64,000 nt of DNA from Dictyobacter aurantiacus (GCF_003967515.1 NZ_BIFQ01000001.1:4278001-4342000), one strand, 5' to 3'; positions 18,999 through 29,156 are shown, counted from the first letter of the stretch. Notes: generated from the sequence alone by a model not told the origin. Numbers and translations: made by a program.

Positions 18999-20057
18999 TT
19001 ACTGGTTGAGAATTTTGTGTGGTAGTTGATCCGTCTCGCGCATCTCGCGCTCGATCTCGGCGATCACCAGGGGAATGGCTTCCTGGATGGGGAGCGCGAT
19101 GGTCGCCCCCGCCGCCCGGGGATGTCCGCCGCCGCCCAGACGCATACAGACCGCCGCTACGTTGTATGGTTCATTGCTGCGCAGGCTGACGCGGGTAACA
19201 GTTGGATCGCCATAGTTTTTGAAAAAGGCGGCCACCTCTACACCCTCGATATCGCGCAGCATGCCGGAGGCGTTGGTATCCATATCATCTGTCGCCCCCG
19301 TCGCCGCCAGTGTCTCATTTGTGGCGAAGGACCAGATCACGCGCCCGTCGGCGGAGGTCTGGATATTATTGATGGCGGCAGCTGTAAAGCGCATCTGGGC
19401 CAGTGGATGGGTGCGGAAAATAGGTTTCACGATCGGCTCCGGACTGGCCCCTGCCGCGAGCAGGACGGCGCCCACCATCATAGTACGGGGGCTGGTGCTG
19501 GGATACTGGAATGAGCCCGTATCGGTGATCAGGCCGGTGAGCAGGCAGACGGCCGCATCCTTTGTCAGCGGCAGGCCGGTCTGTTGCTGGAAGAGCACAA
19601 TCAGTTCGGTGGTTGAGGCTGCGCCCGGCTCAATAATGTTGACCTGCCCACAGCCAATGCTGCTGATATGGTGGTCGATATTGAGGATCGTCGCCTGGTC
19701 CAGGAAGGCTTTGTGCCGCTCGTAGAGCGCGCCATAGCGGCTCAGCTCACCGGCATCCAGCGCAATCACCAGGTCGAATTGTTCATCACCCAGGCTGTTC
19801 TGCAGATCCTCAACACCCGGTAAAAACTTGAATGAGTGTGGTGCCGGATCGGCACAGGCGGGCACGCAGATCTTACCCTGCTGGCGCAAGATGTGGGCGA
19901 AACCAAGAATGGCTCCCAGGCAGTCCCCATCGGGATGCTCATGAGCGAGCAAGGCGATGCGCTGTGCCCGCTCGATTAAGCGCATGGCCTGTTCCACCTG
20001 AGTTGGCGAGAGTTGTCTGGCCAGCGCTGATGTATCTAGAGAAAAGGATTCGTTCAT
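18999..20057 (-). CDS. nrnA: DHH-family NrnA-like oligoribonuclease / pAp phosphatase
   Basis: The 352-residue protein has the metal motifs of DHH phosphoesterases: HEHPDGD at 39-45, DAGE at 101-104, DHH at 128-130, and the C-terminal DHHA1 motif GGGGHPRAAGA. NrnA degrades nanoRNAs of 2-4 nucleotides and dephosphorylates 3'-phosphoadenosine 5'-phosphate. It sits between rbfA and truB, the usual place in many bacteria. Its ATG overlaps the rbfA stop by four bases, so it is translationally coupled. Confidence 0.93.
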   Translation of the reverse strand: MNESFSLDTSALARQLSPTQVEQAMRLIERAQRIALLAHEHPDGDCLGAILGFAHILRQQGKICVPACADPAPHSFKFLPGVEDLQNSLGDEQFDLVIALDAGELSRYGALYERHKAFLDQATILNIDHHISSIGCGQVNIIEPGAASTTELIVLFQQQTGLPLTKDAAVCLLTGLITDTGSFQYPSTSPRTMMVGAVLLAAGASPEPIVKPIFRTHPLAQMRFTAAAINNIQTSADGRVIWSFATNETLAATGATDDMDTNASGMLRDIEGVEVAAFFKNYGDPTVTRVSLRSNEPYNVAAVCMRLGGGGHPRAAGATIALPIQEAIPLVIAEIEREMRETDQLPHKILNQ

Positions 20058-20467
20058 TCACCCTCTTTTACGTCGATTGGTGCGCCTACGTTGGTCTGCT
20101 CTGCATTTGCCTTCGCACGATCCTCTTGCTCAACCTGGTTGATCAGGTTCAGGATGCGTGCGCCCTCTTCGATCGAGGTGTCCAGTTTGAAGGATAGCTC
20201 GGGCATGTAGCGCAGTGTCAGGCGTGATGCCAGCTCATGACGTAAGAAACCACTGGCGTTCTTCAAACCCTGCATGGTCGCCTTCTGCTCTTCGGGCGTT
20301 CCCATCACGCTAACGAATACTTTGGCGTGACGCAGATCGCCACTGACCTCAACGTGTGTAATGCTGGCGAAACCCACCCTGGGATCTTTGAGGCGGGTGC
20401 GAATCAGCTCGCTGAGGTCCGCCGTCATCAGCTCTCCCAATTTTTCCTGCCTATGTGTATTCGGCAT
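20054..20467 (-). CDS. rbfA: 30S ribosome-binding factor A
   Basis: A 137-residue KH-type protein that assists 16S rRNA 5' maturation of 30S subunits. The motifs RQEKLGELMTADLSELI, KDPRVGFASITHVEVSGDLRHAKVFVS and the LRYMPELSFKLDTSIEEG end are typical. The ATG at 20467 with GGGAGAG just upstream is preferred over the longer frame from 20500. It lies 75 bp after infB and overlaps nrnA by four bases. Confidence 0.95.
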   Translation of the reverse strand: MPNTHRQEKLGELMTADLSELIRTRLKDPRVGFASITHVEVSGDLRHAKVFVSVMGTPEEQKATMQGLKNASGFLRHELASRLTLRYMPELSFKLDTSIEEGARILNLINQVEQEDRAKANAEQTNVGAPIDVKEGE

Positions 20468-20542
20468 ACTCTCTCCCTTTAACAGCATTGAAGTGGCCAC
20501 CTATCCCTTTATGAGACGGGTGACCACTTCAAATTGCGTTAT

Positions 20543-23047
20543 TTATGCTCCTGGTGTCACACGTTCCTGTGAGAATGCCTCGATTATATCACCAACTTCA
20601 TAGCCGTTGAAATCTTCGAGGAGGATACCACATTCGTATCCAGTAAGCACTTCACGTACATCATCTTTACCACGGCGTAGCGAGGCCACTTTTCCTTCAA
20701 AGACCTTCTCGTCTTTACGCATCAGGCGGACCTGTGAGCCACGGGTGATGCGGCCATCCGTGACGCGGCAGCCCGCGATGAGGGTCTTACCGGCCTTAAA
20801 GGTCTGCAGGATTTCGGCATGTCCATCGACCACTTCGCGGTAGGTTGGCTCAAGCATACCGACCAGGGCGGCCTGGATGTCCTCAATCAGCTTATAGATG
20901 ATGTTGTAGTAGCGAATATCGACGCCTTCACGCTGGGCCTCGCGGGCGGCTGCGCCGTCTGCCTTCACGTTAAAGCCGATGATAATCGCGCCTGAAGCGG
21001 CGGCCAGGTGGACGTCGGTCTCACTGATATTACCAATACCTTCGCGGATCAGGCGTACCTTCAGGTTCTCTTCGCTCAGCTTCGACAGGGCACCTTTGAT
21101 GGCTTCCAGTGAGCCCTGTACATCGCTCTTGATGACCACGTTGAGCTCTTTGACCGTGCCTTCCTGCATCTGCATGTAGAGCGTATCCAGGCTGACCTGG
21201 CCCAGAGGCATCGCCTCGTTCTCGCGCTTCTCCGCTTCGCTCTCGGCCTGCTGTTTGGCCGTGCGCTCGTCGGGCATGACCTCCAGGCGATCACCTGCAT
21301 TTGGCACCTCTGGTAGACCCAGGATGCTGACCGGTGTGCTGGGGGTGGCCTTCTGGATGCGTTTGCCGCGATCATTGAACATGGCGCGCACCTTACCGGA
21401 GATCGAGCCGACCACGATGTTGTCGCCCATCTTCAGGGTACCTTGCTGGACCAGCACGGTGGCGATGGCGCCACTGTTCTTCTCCAGGCGGGCCTCAATG
21501 ATGACACCAGTAGCCAGGCGATTCGGGTTGGCCTTGATGTCCTGTACCTCTGCCACCAGCAAGATGTAGTCGAGGAGCTCATCGATGCCTTCGCCGCGCC
21601 GCGCGGATATCGGCACACAGACGACGTCACCACCATATTCCTCGATGACCACACCGATCTCGGCCAGCTGCTGCTTGACGCGATCCGGATTGGCGTTGGC
21701 TTTATCTATTTTGTTGAGGGCGATAATGATCGGCACCTTCGCCGCTCGCGCATGGTCGATGGCTTCGCGGGTCTGTGGCATCACGCCGTCGTCAGCGGCC
21801 ACCACGATGATGGCGATATGCGTGACCTGGGCGCCGCGTGCACGCATGGCCGTAAAGGCTTCGTGACCCGGAGTATCCAGGAAGGTGATCTTCTTGCCGT
21901 TGACCTCAACCTGGTACGCGCCGATATGCTGGGTGATACCCCCCGCCTCACCAGCGGCCACCTTGGTCTTTCTGATCGTGTCCAGCAGAGACGTCTTACC
22001 ATGGTCAACGTGACCCATGATCGTGACCACGGGCGGAATAGTGACCATGTTCTCATCGTCGCGCGTGGCCATCATGGCTTCGTTAGCCGAGAGTGGACGC
22101 TCACTGCGAACCGCGGGACTTTCGGTCGCCGCCGCCGGGCTGGGCTCAAATCCCAGGTCGGTTGCGACCAGGGCCGCCTTGTCATAATCAACCACCTGGT
22201 TGATGCTGGCAAAGATGGCATGCTTGTTAATGAGGTCACGAATGATCTCGATCGGTGAGACACTCAGCATATCGGCCAGGTCTTTGACCACGATCTGCGG
22301 TGGCAGAGAGATGGGCCCGGTTGGTTTCTCCTTGACGGGTGCTGGTGGGCGACGCTCCTGCGTACGCTGGGCCGTCGGACGCCCGCTGTTGGGGCGACGA
22401 TTGTTATTATTGCCGCCAGGACGGTTGTTGGAGCGGGGTGGGCCTCCCTGTGTGCGTTGTGGGGCCGCATTATCACGGCTGCGCTCTCGCTCGCGATCCC
22501 TGTCGCGGTCTCTATCTCTGTCCCGCTCACGCTCTGGTGGACGTGGCGCGACGGCCGCGTTATTCATCGGGGGACGCGGACCACCGGCGTTGCCCCCACG
22601 ATACGGCGGGCGATTGCCTGGACCGGCTGGACGCGCTGGGCCGTATCCGGCCGGACGTGCTGGCCCGGGACCGGCGGGTCGAGGACCATTGCCTGGACCA
22701 CCATACTGCGGGCGTGTTCCCGGTGCTTGCGAGTTTGAATTGCGATTGTAGCCACCGGGACGCGACTGTCCCCCCTGGCCGCCAGCGTTGTTGGGGCGAT
22801 GGCCCTGGTTATGTGATGATGGGCGCGGCGACTGCTGATGTTGCTGGTCGGCTCCATCGTGTTGCTGTGTTGTTGTGGCATTGGGATTTGGCGTAGTACG
22901 ACGCCGAGGCGCGGGCCTGGTCTCCTGGTCCTGGCTGCCTGTTGCCTGGTTTTCTGGTTTGGGGCGAGCGGCGGGCCTTGGCTTCTGGCCTGTCGGTTTG
23001 GTCTGTGCCTGCTCTGTGCCCTCTGGAAGTTCTGATATATCTCTCAT
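20543..23047 (-). CDS. infB: Translation initiation factor IF-2
   Basis: An 834-residue GTPase that places initiator tRNA on the 30S subunit. Residues 1-245 are disordered and rich in Pro, Gly, Arg, Asn and Gln, with an Arg-Asp repeat around 173-190. The IF2 N-terminal domain starts near 248 ([14 protein letters not shown]). GTPase motifs are G1 GHVDHGKT (345-352), G3 DTPGHEAF and G4 NKID. C-terminal domains follow. A GGGAG lies nine bases before ATG 23047. A terminator-like hairpin (23116-23168) sits in its leader. Confidence 0.97.
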   Translation of the reverse strand: MRDISELPEGTEQAQTKPTGQKPRPAARPKPENQATGSQDQETRPAPRRRTTPNPNATTTQQHDGADQQHQQSPRPSSHNQGHRPNNAGGQGGQSRPGGYNRNSNSQAPGTRPQYGGPGNGPRPAGPGPARPAGYGPARPAGPGNRPPYRGGNAGGPRPPMNNAAVAPRPPERERDRDRDRDRDRERERSRDNAAPQRTQGGPPRSNNRPGGNNNNRRPNSGRPTAQRTQERRPPAPVKEKPTGPISLPPQIVVKDLADMLSVSPIEIIRDLINKHAIFASINQVVDYDKAALVATDLGFEPSPAAATESPAVRSERPLSANEAMMATRDDENMVTIPPVVTIMGHVDHGKTSLLDTIRKTKVAAGEAGGITQHIGAYQVEVNGKKITFLDTPGHEAFTAMRARGAQVTHIAIIVVAADDGVMPQTREAIDHARAAKVPIIIALNKIDKANANPDRVKQQLAEIGVVIEEYGGDVVCVPISARRGEGIDELLDYILLVAEVQDIKANPNRLATGVIIEARLEKNSGAIATVLVQQGTLKMGDNIVVGSISGKVRAMFNDRGKRIQKATPSTPVSILGLPEVPNAGDRLEVMPDERTAKQQAESEAEKRENEAMPLGQVSLDTLYMQMQEGTVKELNVVIKSDVQGSLEAIKGALSKLSEENLKVRLIREGIGNISETDVHLAAASGAIIIGFNVKADGAAAREAQREGVDIRYYNIIYKLIEDIQAALVGMLEPTYREVVDGHAEILQTFKAGKTLIAGCRVTDGRITRGSQVRLMRKDEKVFEGKVASLRRGKDDVREVLTGYECGILLEDFNGYEVGDIIEAFSQERVTPGA

Positions 23048-23501
23048 GAAGAAGACTCCCTTTCTTAATCAGATGTTGCGCCATAAGTGGCGGCGGAATC
23101 TCTCTTCACAGCCATAAAAAAGGTCTGTCCCCTGTTCCTGAATAAAAAGGAAAAAAGGCGACAGATCCTCGTTGGTGCAGTGCCAGGCGAATAAGCAGTC
23201 TGCGCTCTCTGACGTAGAGGCAGCTATGGTTTATATAATCATAGCTAATTGCTCCGCAAACATTCGCTTACAGCTGCCCTGTATACGAGGGGCTGTGTCT
23301 CTTTCAAGAGTAGAGAAAAAACGAAACATTGTTCAATCCTCATCTAACCCGTAGATCAGATGCCAGTATTGAAAACTCTATCCCCCCAACGGGGATAGTG
23401 ACAATAATACATACCAGTTCTCAGTATAGCGTACTGAATAGATCATTGCAATATCATGCCGCTTGCTTAAAAGCTGAGTTTACTGAATCTGCTGCGCAAA
23501 T
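23048..23501. other. 454-bp gap between ylxR and infB
   Basis: In many bacteria an L7Ae-like gene fills this position; no such frame is seen here. The gap holds the hairpin/T-tract at 23116-23168 close to infB. The remaining sequence is AT-richer than its surroundings, and I see no other element. Confidence 0.55.
23116..23168 (-). terminator. Terminator or attenuator in the infB leader
   Basis: On the minus strand, 23157-23168 pairs with 23122-23132 (about 10 bp with one bulge and one mismatch) and is followed at once by six U (23116-23121). It ends about 70 bases before infB. It could end the nusA-ylxR transcript or attenuate infB. The loop is large (24 bases), which lowers confidence. Confidence 0.55.
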
Positions 23502-23873
23502 TTATGAATTTGTCTCAACTGTCTTCTTGCGGCTGGCTGGTACTTTTGTAGCTTTTGCCTCAGATGGTCTAGGATCATCTGGTGGCAGGGTCGCCATGTA
23601 ATCTTCCAGGGCGGCCCTGTCCTCGGCTGAGATCGCGGTCTCGAAGACCTGTTCGAGGCGGTGTTCTTTGAATGCTTTCTGCCAGCAGGAAAGCCTGGCG
23701 CAGAGGTAGGCTCCACGCCCTGACTTTTTGCCGGTGGCATCGATGAGCACCTGGCCTTCGGGAGTACGAACGACGCGCAATAGTTCGCGCTTCGGCTTGT
23801 TTTCTCGGCAGGCGATACACGTACGCAATGGCAGATGTTTCTGACGCTGAGGCTGTTTTTTTGCTGCTTTCAC
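23502..23873 (-). CDS. ylxR: YlxR/RnpM family RNA-binding protein
   Basis: 123 residues of the DUF448 family. The signature RTCIACRENKPKRELLRVVR lies near residue 17, followed by DATGKKSGRGAYLC and a CxxCW-like end (ARLSCWQKAF). YlxR (RnpM in Bacillus) binds RNase P RNA and tunes its activity. The C-terminal 35 residues are a charged extension. It starts 18 bp after nusA, its normal neighbour. Confidence 0.93.
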   Translation of the reverse strand: MKAAKKQPQRQKHLPLRTCIACRENKPKRELLRVVRTPEGQVLIDATGKKSGRGAYLCARLSCWQKAFKEHRLEQVFETAISAEDRAALEDYMATLPPDDPRPSEAKATKVPASRKKTVETNS

Positions 23874-23891
23874 GCTACGCTTCCTCCTCCC

Positions 23892-25121
23892 TTAATCTCG
23901 GCCGTACTCATTATATCCTGAATGGCTATGGCGACCACCGCGATCACGTCCTCCACGCCGCGAGTTGCTGTCTCGCTCGTGACGGCCCCCGGAGCGTTCC
24001 GAACGTTCACGGCGGCCGTAAGAACCGCCGGATGACGTTTCCGCCATCTCGCTGACGGGCTGCTCTTCGAATACCTCACCTTCAGCTGGCTTGGTGACGT
24101 CCACACGCCAGCCGGTCAGCTTGGCGGCCAGGCGGGCGTTTTGCCCATCTTTACCGATAGCCAGTGAAAGTTGTTTTTCCGCTACAGTAACCAATGCTGT
24201 ATGATCCTCTTCGCGTAGCTCAACCTTCAGTGGTTTGACCGGGCTTAAAGAATTGGCGACAAAGGTGGCTGGATCAGGGCTCCACTGGATAATATCAATT
24301 TTCTCGTCGTTGAGTTCGCGTACAATATTATTGATGCGCGAACCACGCACGCCGACGCAGGATCCGATAGGATCGAGCCCTTCCTGGCGCGCGACCACGG
24401 CCACCTTTGAGCGGCTACCAGGTTCGCGGGCGATGGCTTTGATCTCTACGGTTCCTTCGTAGATCTCTGGCACTTCAGACTCAAACAGGCGTCTGACGAG
24501 ATCGCGATGGGTGCGCGAGACCAGAATCTGTAACATGCGGCCCTGCACGCGGCGCACATCATAGACCAGCACGCGCAGGCGCTGACCTACTTTATTGCGC
24601 TCGGTTACCACTTCTTCACTGGGCGGCATAAAGCCCTCGACTTTATCGACCTGGTCCAGATCAAAGTCCAATAGCCAGCCACGGACAGGATCTTTACGGG
24701 TCAGGGTGCCCAGGCGAATTTCACCTACCCAGTTCTTAATCTGGTCGTAGAGGTGTTCATGTTCCGCTTCACGGATACGCTGTAAAATGACCTGCTTGGC
24801 CGTTTGTGTCGGGATGCGTGCGAAGATAAAGGATGAGTCAACATCCACAAATTGCCCGAGGGCCGCGTTCGGTATGAGACGCTGTGCCTCTGCCAGAGAG
24901 ATTTCTTCGTTGGGGTCTTTAACCTGGGTCACCACTTTTTTTGATGCCCATACATGTACTTCCCCGTTTTTATCCACTTCGATACGGACGTTCTCGCCGC
25001 CCCCGAAGCTTTTACGGTAAGCTGCTAATAGGGCGGTGGCTACGGTTTCCATTACCACTTCGCGGGGTAGTCCCTTTTCGGCAATTAGTTGTGCGATAGC
25101 CGCCTGAAATTCGCTCCTCAT
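23892..25121 (-). CDS. nusA: Transcription termination/antitermination protein NusA
   Basis: 409 residues: N-terminal RNA-polymerase-binding domain (1-125), S1 domain (about 130-200, VGEIRLGTLTRKDP), then two KH domains with DPIGSCVGVRGSRINNIVREL and LAIGKDGQNARLAAKLTGW. A Ser/Arg/Gly-rich basic tail (about 360-409, RRERSERSGGRHERDSN) is an extra. NusA modulates pausing, termination and antitermination. rimP, normally directly upstream, is absent. A hairpin at 25201-25227 is in its leader. Confidence 0.96.
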   Translation of the reverse strand: MRSEFQAAIAQLIAEKGLPREVVMETVATALLAAYRKSFGGGENVRIEVDKNGEVHVWASKKVVTQVKDPNEEISLAEAQRLIPNAALGQFVDVDSSFIFARIPTQTAKQVILQRIREAEHEHLYDQIKNWVGEIRLGTLTRKDPVRGWLLDFDLDQVDKVEGFMPPSEEVVTERNKVGQRLRVLVYDVRRVQGRMLQILVSRTHRDLVRRLFESEVPEIYEGTVEIKAIAREPGSRSKVAVVARQEGLDPIGSCVGVRGSRINNIVRELNDEKIDIIQWSPDPATFVANSLSPVKPLKVELREEDHTALVTVAEKQLSLAIGKDGQNARLAAKLTGWRVDVTKPAEGEVFEEQPVSEMAETSSGGSYGRRERSERSGGRHERDSNSRRGGRDRGGRHSHSGYNEYGRD

Positions 25122-25200
25122 ATGCCATGCTCCTCCCGCTGGCGCCCGGTAATAACTACATCATTTTTTCGAGTGCAAAGAAAAAAAGTCTCTGGCAAAC

Positions 25201-25227
25201 AGAAAAGTGGGGCCTGCCCACTTTTCT
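25201..25227 (-). terminator. Hairpin in the nusA leader
   Basis: An 11-bp perfect stem (25201-25211 with 25217-25227, loop of five bases) lies about 80 bases before the nusA ATG. In the minus-strand RNA the 3' arm ends CACUUUUCUGUUUG, so it has a partial U tract. It could attenuate nusA, which autoregulates in some bacteria. Confidence 0.5.
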
Positions 25228-25445
25228 TTAAATGCTTACTCAATTCTGTTGCTATTATATCACGGAATTTGCTGTATGTAAATGAGATTACAAGCTCGCA
25301 ACATCCCTGGAGATAAGCGTGAATGACTATTATAGCATTTTTTTGGCACTTGTTGCCTGGCGGACGGAAGCAGTAGATTGTTCTGCTCAGGCCCTATGCT
25401 TTTTGCCTGCCTGGGAATGTGCTTTACCTTCCTGGTGTTAGCGAA

Positions 25446-25510
25446 CGTGTGCGGCCGCGGACGCCTGTGCGGGGGCGCTCATGTTTGCCAACACCACGAA
25501 GGTAGGACAC
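25446..25510. repeat. Partial copy of the mosaic repeat's right module
   Basis: The segment GTGCGGCCGCGGACGC (25448 onward) with GTGCGGGGGCGC and a weakly conserved CCACGAAGGTAGGACAC end matches the right-hand module at 29276-29345 and 36917-36990. It has no palindromic core here. Confidence 0.6.
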
Positions 25511-25554
25511 CCTCTATTTAAATGTACGAGATAAATAATCCCTGGAGGGATGGC

Positions 25555-26079
25555 TCAGGATGTTGTGCGCAGACCGGTCCAGTAGAGGGCTGGTTTCAAT
25601 ACATCGTTGATGTGCTCTACGCTGTGCTGATAGGTCTTGGTTACCACCCAGCGTAGTGTGACCTCTCCCCATACGGTGGCTCGCCTGTCTTCCCATATGC
25701 CCGGATCGATCTCCTGGAGCAGCGCTATCTGTATTGTGCGCTGGGCTTGAAAATGATTGAGCGCTGCCTGGATATCGGGCTGCTGTAACCAGGCTTTCTC
25801 TTCGTCCTGCATCAGGGTCTCAAATGCGGTATAGCGTTCGATTAAATCATCGTCCTGCCTGGCATATATGGCGCGATCGACCAACCATAGCCGCATATTG
25901 GGAAGTACCACCTTCTCTTCTTGAAAGCGCAGGTGGAAGATCGTGCGGGCCACCGACCAGCTCTCGGGCCGATGGGGAGGGACGCTATTGAGTTTCTCGA
26001 TGGCTATCTGCCGGGTTGCCCAGATGAAGTCGTTGCAGCTACTCTGTAATAGCCGGGTAAAATGCTGTACATAATCCAT
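25555..26079 (-). CDS. DinB-like four-helix-bundle protein
   Basis: 174 residues of the DinB/YfiT-like superfamily, mostly helical. The N-terminal helix (FTRLLQSSCNDFIWATRQ), the RPESWSVARTIFHLRFQEEKV segment split by metal-ligand type His, and the late motif TKTYQHSVEHINDVL fit the pattern of thiol- or metal-dependent transferases of this superfamily. Substrate is unknown. It stands alone, convergent to nothing close, and diverges from the acyl-CoA dehydrogenase gene. Confidence 0.75.
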   Translation of the reverse strand: MDYVQHFTRLLQSSCNDFIWATRQIAIEKLNSVPPHRPESWSVARTIFHLRFQEEKVVLPNMRLWLVDRAIYARQDDDLIERYTAFETLMQDEEKAWLQQPDIQAALNHFQAQRTIQIALLQEIDPGIWEDRRATVWGEVTLRWVVTKTYQHSVEHINDVLKPALYWTGLRTTS

Positions 26080-26266
26080 AACATCTTTTTCCTATAGTTT
26101 ATTCCGCCGTGTTGTCCAGTCGATGCCGTGCTGTATAAGGGCAACAACATATCGATATGATAAAACATTTGCATAAGGTTATCCTGAGCGTATATGCTAT
26201 ACTTCTATATAGATATATGAGCCCCTGACGAGGGGCCAGCATTGAGCGTAATTAAAGGAGTCTGGT

Positions 26267-27415
26267 ATGGCTGTGTCTCATGTCATTGAAGACGAACGGG
26301 CACTTATTGATGCAATTCGCGAAATTGCTCAGGAGCGTGTCGCTCCCCGTGCCGCGGAAATAGATCATAGCGGCGAATTCCCCTGGGATATGAAAGAGCT
26401 GCTGGCTCAACAGGATATCCTGGCGATGCCTTTTCCTACGGAATACGGTGGTATCGGGGCCAGTGAACTGGCGATTGTGATGGCGATTGAGGAGCTTTCT
26501 CGCTGCTGTGCCACAACGGGACTGCTGCTGGCTGTGCAGCAGCTTGGTAGCCTTCCCATTCTGCTCTTTGGCAATGAGCAGCAGAAGCAGAAGTATTTCC
26601 CCCGCCTGGCCTCAGGCGAGTGGCTGGCGGCCTTTGGTCTGACCGAGGCCGGTTCCGGTTCGGACGCGGCCGCTATGACGACGACCGCGGTTCGTAAGGG
26701 CGATACCTATATTTTGAATGGCTCCAAGCGCTTTATTACCAACGGTGGACTGGCCCAGGTGAACTCGGTCTTCGCCCAGACCGATCCTTCCAAAGGTACA
26801 CGCGGTATCAGCGCCTTTATCGTCGAGAAGGATTTCCCCGGCTTCTCGGTGGGACGCATCGAAGACAAGATGGGCATCAAGGGGTCCCAGACCGCGGAAC
26901 TGATCTTCGATAACTGCGAGGTGCCGGCCGAAAACCTGCTGGGTCGCGAGGGTGATGGTTTTAAACTGGCTATGATGACGCTGGATCGCACCCGTCCAGG
27001 CATCGGGGCGCAGGCCGTGGGTATCGCCCAGGGCGCTCTCGATCTTGCGGTCTCCTACTCGAAGCAGCGCGTGCAGTTCGGCAAGCCGATCGCCGAAAAT
27101 CAGGGTATCCAGTTTATGCTGGCCGATATGGCGACCAGCGTTGAGGCGGCCCGCCTGATGGTCTATAACGCGGCGGAGATGATTGATCGCGGCGACAAGA
27201 ACTTCAGCAAGTATTCGGCCATGGCCAAGATGTTCGCTTCCGACGCCGCCATGACGGTCACTAACGATGCCATTCAGGTGCTTGGCGGCTACGGGTACAT
27301 GAAGGAATATCCCGCGGAGCGCATGATGCGTGACGCCAAGATCACGCAGATCTATGAGGGCACGAACCAGATCCAGCGCCTGGTTATCGCGCGCTCCCTC
27401 TTAATGGAGCAATAA
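26267..27415 (+). CDS. Acyl-CoA dehydrogenase
   Basis: A 382-residue flavoenzyme that oxidises acyl-CoA to enoyl-CoA and passes electrons to ETF. Motifs include FGLTEAGSGSDAAAMTT, the FAD-binding RFITNGGLAQVNSVFAQT region, LDRTRPGIGAQAVGIAQGAL and the catalytic-base motif IYEGTNQIQR (E364). Short/branched-chain specificity is likely from length and residue position. AAAGGAG sits eight bases upstream of ATG 26267. The etfBA-etfD genes at 30462-34595 are the expected electron acceptors. Confidence 0.95.
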   Translation: MAVSHVIEDERALIDAIREIAQERVAPRAAEIDHSGEFPWDMKELLAQQDILAMPFPTEYGGIGASELAIVMAIEELSRCCATTGLLLAVQQLGSLPILLFGNEQQKQKYFPRLASGEWLAAFGLTEAGSGSDAAAMTTTAVRKGDTYILNGSKRFITNGGLAQVNSVFAQTDPSKGTRGISAFIVEKDFPGFSVGRIEDKMGIKGSQTAELIFDNCEVPAENLLGREGDGFKLAMMTLDRTRPGIGAQAVGIAQGALDLAVSYSKQRVQFGKPIAENQGIQFMLADMATSVEAARLMVYNAAEMIDRGDKNFSKYSAMAKMFASDAAMTVTNDAIQVLGGYGYMKEYPAERMMRDAKITQIYEGTNQIQRLVIARSLLMEQ

Positions 27416-27422
27416 ATAGCGC

Positions 27423-27539
27423 GCCGCAGGCGCCTGTATTGGGCGCCTGCGGCACCCAAATAGTTAATTGTAGAGGTGTGCAGCAGTGGTGGCAGGCGCA
27501 TTCGCGCCTGCCACCACTGCTGCACACCTCTACAATTAA
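27423..27539. repeat. Two consecutive perfect palindromes between convergent genes
   Basis: First hairpin: 12-bp arms 27423-27434 and 27442-27453. Second: 36-bp arms 27464-27499 and 27504-27539 with loop ATTC, no mismatch. They lie between the acyl-CoA dehydrogenase stop (27415) and the stop of the convergent CNNM gene (27576), so a bidirectional terminator is likely, although no U tract follows. Confidence 0.85.
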
Positions 27540-27575
27540 TAAATATGAAGCCAGGGAGCCTGAGTAGTCTCCCGC

Positions 27576-28886
27576 TTAAACATGGTTGATCAGTACCTTG
27601 TCTATGCGCCTTCCGTCCATATCGATAACCTGAAACGTAAAGTCATCAATGGTCACGCTATCGCCAACCTTCGGGATGCGTCCCATATGGGTCAGCAGGA
27701 GGCCGGCCAGGGTATGGTAGTTGTAATGCTCCTCTTCATCTTTCTCCTGCATGCCAATCTTCTTGCGCACCACCTCATGGTCGGTCATGGCATCCACCAG
27801 CCAGCTCCCGTCTTCACGCTGAAGCATAGCGCTATCCTCGGGCTGGTCATATTCATCATGAATCTCGCCTACCAGCTCTTCTAGCACATCCTCCAGGGTC
27901 ACCAGACCGGTAATCTGGCTATACTCATCAATGACCAGAGCAATGTGGATACCTTTGCCGCGAAACGTTTTCAGCAGGTCGTCTACATGCTGAAACTCAG
28001 AGATAAAAAAGGCAGGACGAGCGAGGGTGCGGATATTCACCTCATCGTCCTGCTTGTTGTCCGCGCGTGAGCGCAGCAGGTCTTTGGCATAGAGGACGCC
28101 GACTACGTTATCCAGCGACTCCTCATAGAGCGGCAGGCGTGTATAGCCCGAGCTCATAAATTTCTCGATGACCTCGTGGAAGGGGGTATGGACCTCAATG
28201 GCCACGATCTCTGTGCGCGGCATCATCACGCTGCTCACGGTACGGTCAGTAAAGCGGAAGACGCGATTGATAAATTCTTCCTCTTCTGATTCGACCGTCC
28301 CACTGACGGTGCCTTCGCGGGCCAGGTAGACGATATCCTCTTCCGTCACGATCTCTTTGGTGCTTTTATATTGTCCCAGCACGCGCAGAATCAGGTTGAC
28401 CGAGAATGTAAGCAAGGCGACAATGGGAGCTGCGATTTTAGATAGGCGATCCATAAAAGGTGATACGGCCACAGCTAGTTTTTCGGCCGACTGCAAAGCC
28501 AGGCGTTTGGGGGCCAGTTCTCCTATCACCAACGAAAAATAGGTAATGAATAAAACAACAATGAATAGTGCCAGCGAGCTTGCGTAAGGTTGGAGGGCAG
28601 GAAAGGTGGCGATCCATTGCGAGAGCGGTTCACTGATGCTGGCGCCGCCGAACACCGAGGCCAGGGTACTGATCAAGGTCATACCGATCTGCACCGTCGC
28701 CAGGAAGCGATCTGGATTTTCTGACAGTTGCAGCGCCTGTTTGGCGCTCTTTTTTCCAGAGTCAGCCTGCTGCTGTAGGCGACTGCGTCGCGCTGAGACG
28801 ATTGCGATTTCGGAGGCCGCGAAAAAGCTGTTGGCCAGTATAAGGGCAAAAATAATGATTACCTCAAAGCTGGGAATACCGCTCAT
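27576..28886 (-). CDS. CNNM/CorC-type membrane protein with CBS pair
   Basis: 436 residues. The N-terminal DUF21 domain (about residues 5-180) has four hydrophobic segments, starting with IIIFALILANSFFAASEIAIVS-like sequence. Two CBS domains follow (SSVMMPRTEIVAIEVHTP; ITGLVTLEDVLEELVGEI), and a C-terminal CorC_HlyC domain ends with FQVIDMDGRRIDKVLI. The family takes part in Mg2+ (and Co2+) export or tolerance; 'hemolysin' annotations are historic. It is a single gene, convergent to the acyl-CoA dehydrogenase gene. Confidence 0.92.
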   Translation of the reverse strand: MSGIPSFEVIIIFALILANSFFAASEIAIVSARRSRLQQQADSGKKSAKQALQLSENPDRFLATVQIGMTLISTLASVFGGASISEPLSQWIATFPALQPYASSLALFIVVLFITYFSLVIGELAPKRLALQSAEKLAVAVSPFMDRLSKIAAPIVALLTFSVNLILRVLGQYKSTKEIVTEEDIVYLAREGTVSGTVESEEEEFINRVFRFTDRTVSSVMMPRTEIVAIEVHTPFHEVIEKFMSSGYTRLPLYEESLDNVVGVLYAKDLLRSRADNKQDDEVNIRTLARPAFFISEFQHVDDLLKTFRGKGIHIALVIDEYSQITGLVTLEDVLEELVGEIHDEYDQPEDSAMLQREDGSWLVDAMTDHEVVRKKIGMQEKDEEEHYNYHTLAGLLLTHMGRIPKVGDSVTIDDFTFQVIDMDGRRIDKVLINHV

Positions 28887-29086
28887 CTTTTCTTTACCTT
28901 TAACTTCTATTTTTTGGTATCTCTATCATTATCACAAAAATATGCACCCAGTGTACATCGAAAACAAAACTTGTAAAGTATGGGATAGTTATAATACGAC
29001 TCAGCGGTTGATAGGGTGTCTTACTTTCGTCTTATAGGGGTATGTACGCGCCTCCGTACAGGCGTCCGCCTGTGCGGCCGCACTGA

Positions 29087-29144
29087 TTTAATGAGTTGGT
29101 GCATCCGGTGCGCATCCGCGCACCGGATGCACCAACTCATTAAA
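29087..29144. repeat. 27-bp perfect palindrome, mosaic repeat core, copy 1
   Basis: Arms 29087-29113 and 29118-29144 pair perfectly around loop ATCC. The inner 21 bp (GAGTTGGTGC...GGTGCGC) are identical to the copy at 29215-29272, but the outer six base pairs differ while staying complementary. Confidence 0.9.
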
Positions 29145-29156
29145 CTCGTGTCTGAC

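Larger units (their letters stand above)
25122..25554. other. 433-bp gap upstream of nusA
   Basis: No gene seen. It contains the nusA-leader hairpin (25201-25227), and near 25446-25510 a copy of the right-hand module of the mosaic palindrome family. The rest shows no clear feature. Confidence 0.55.
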
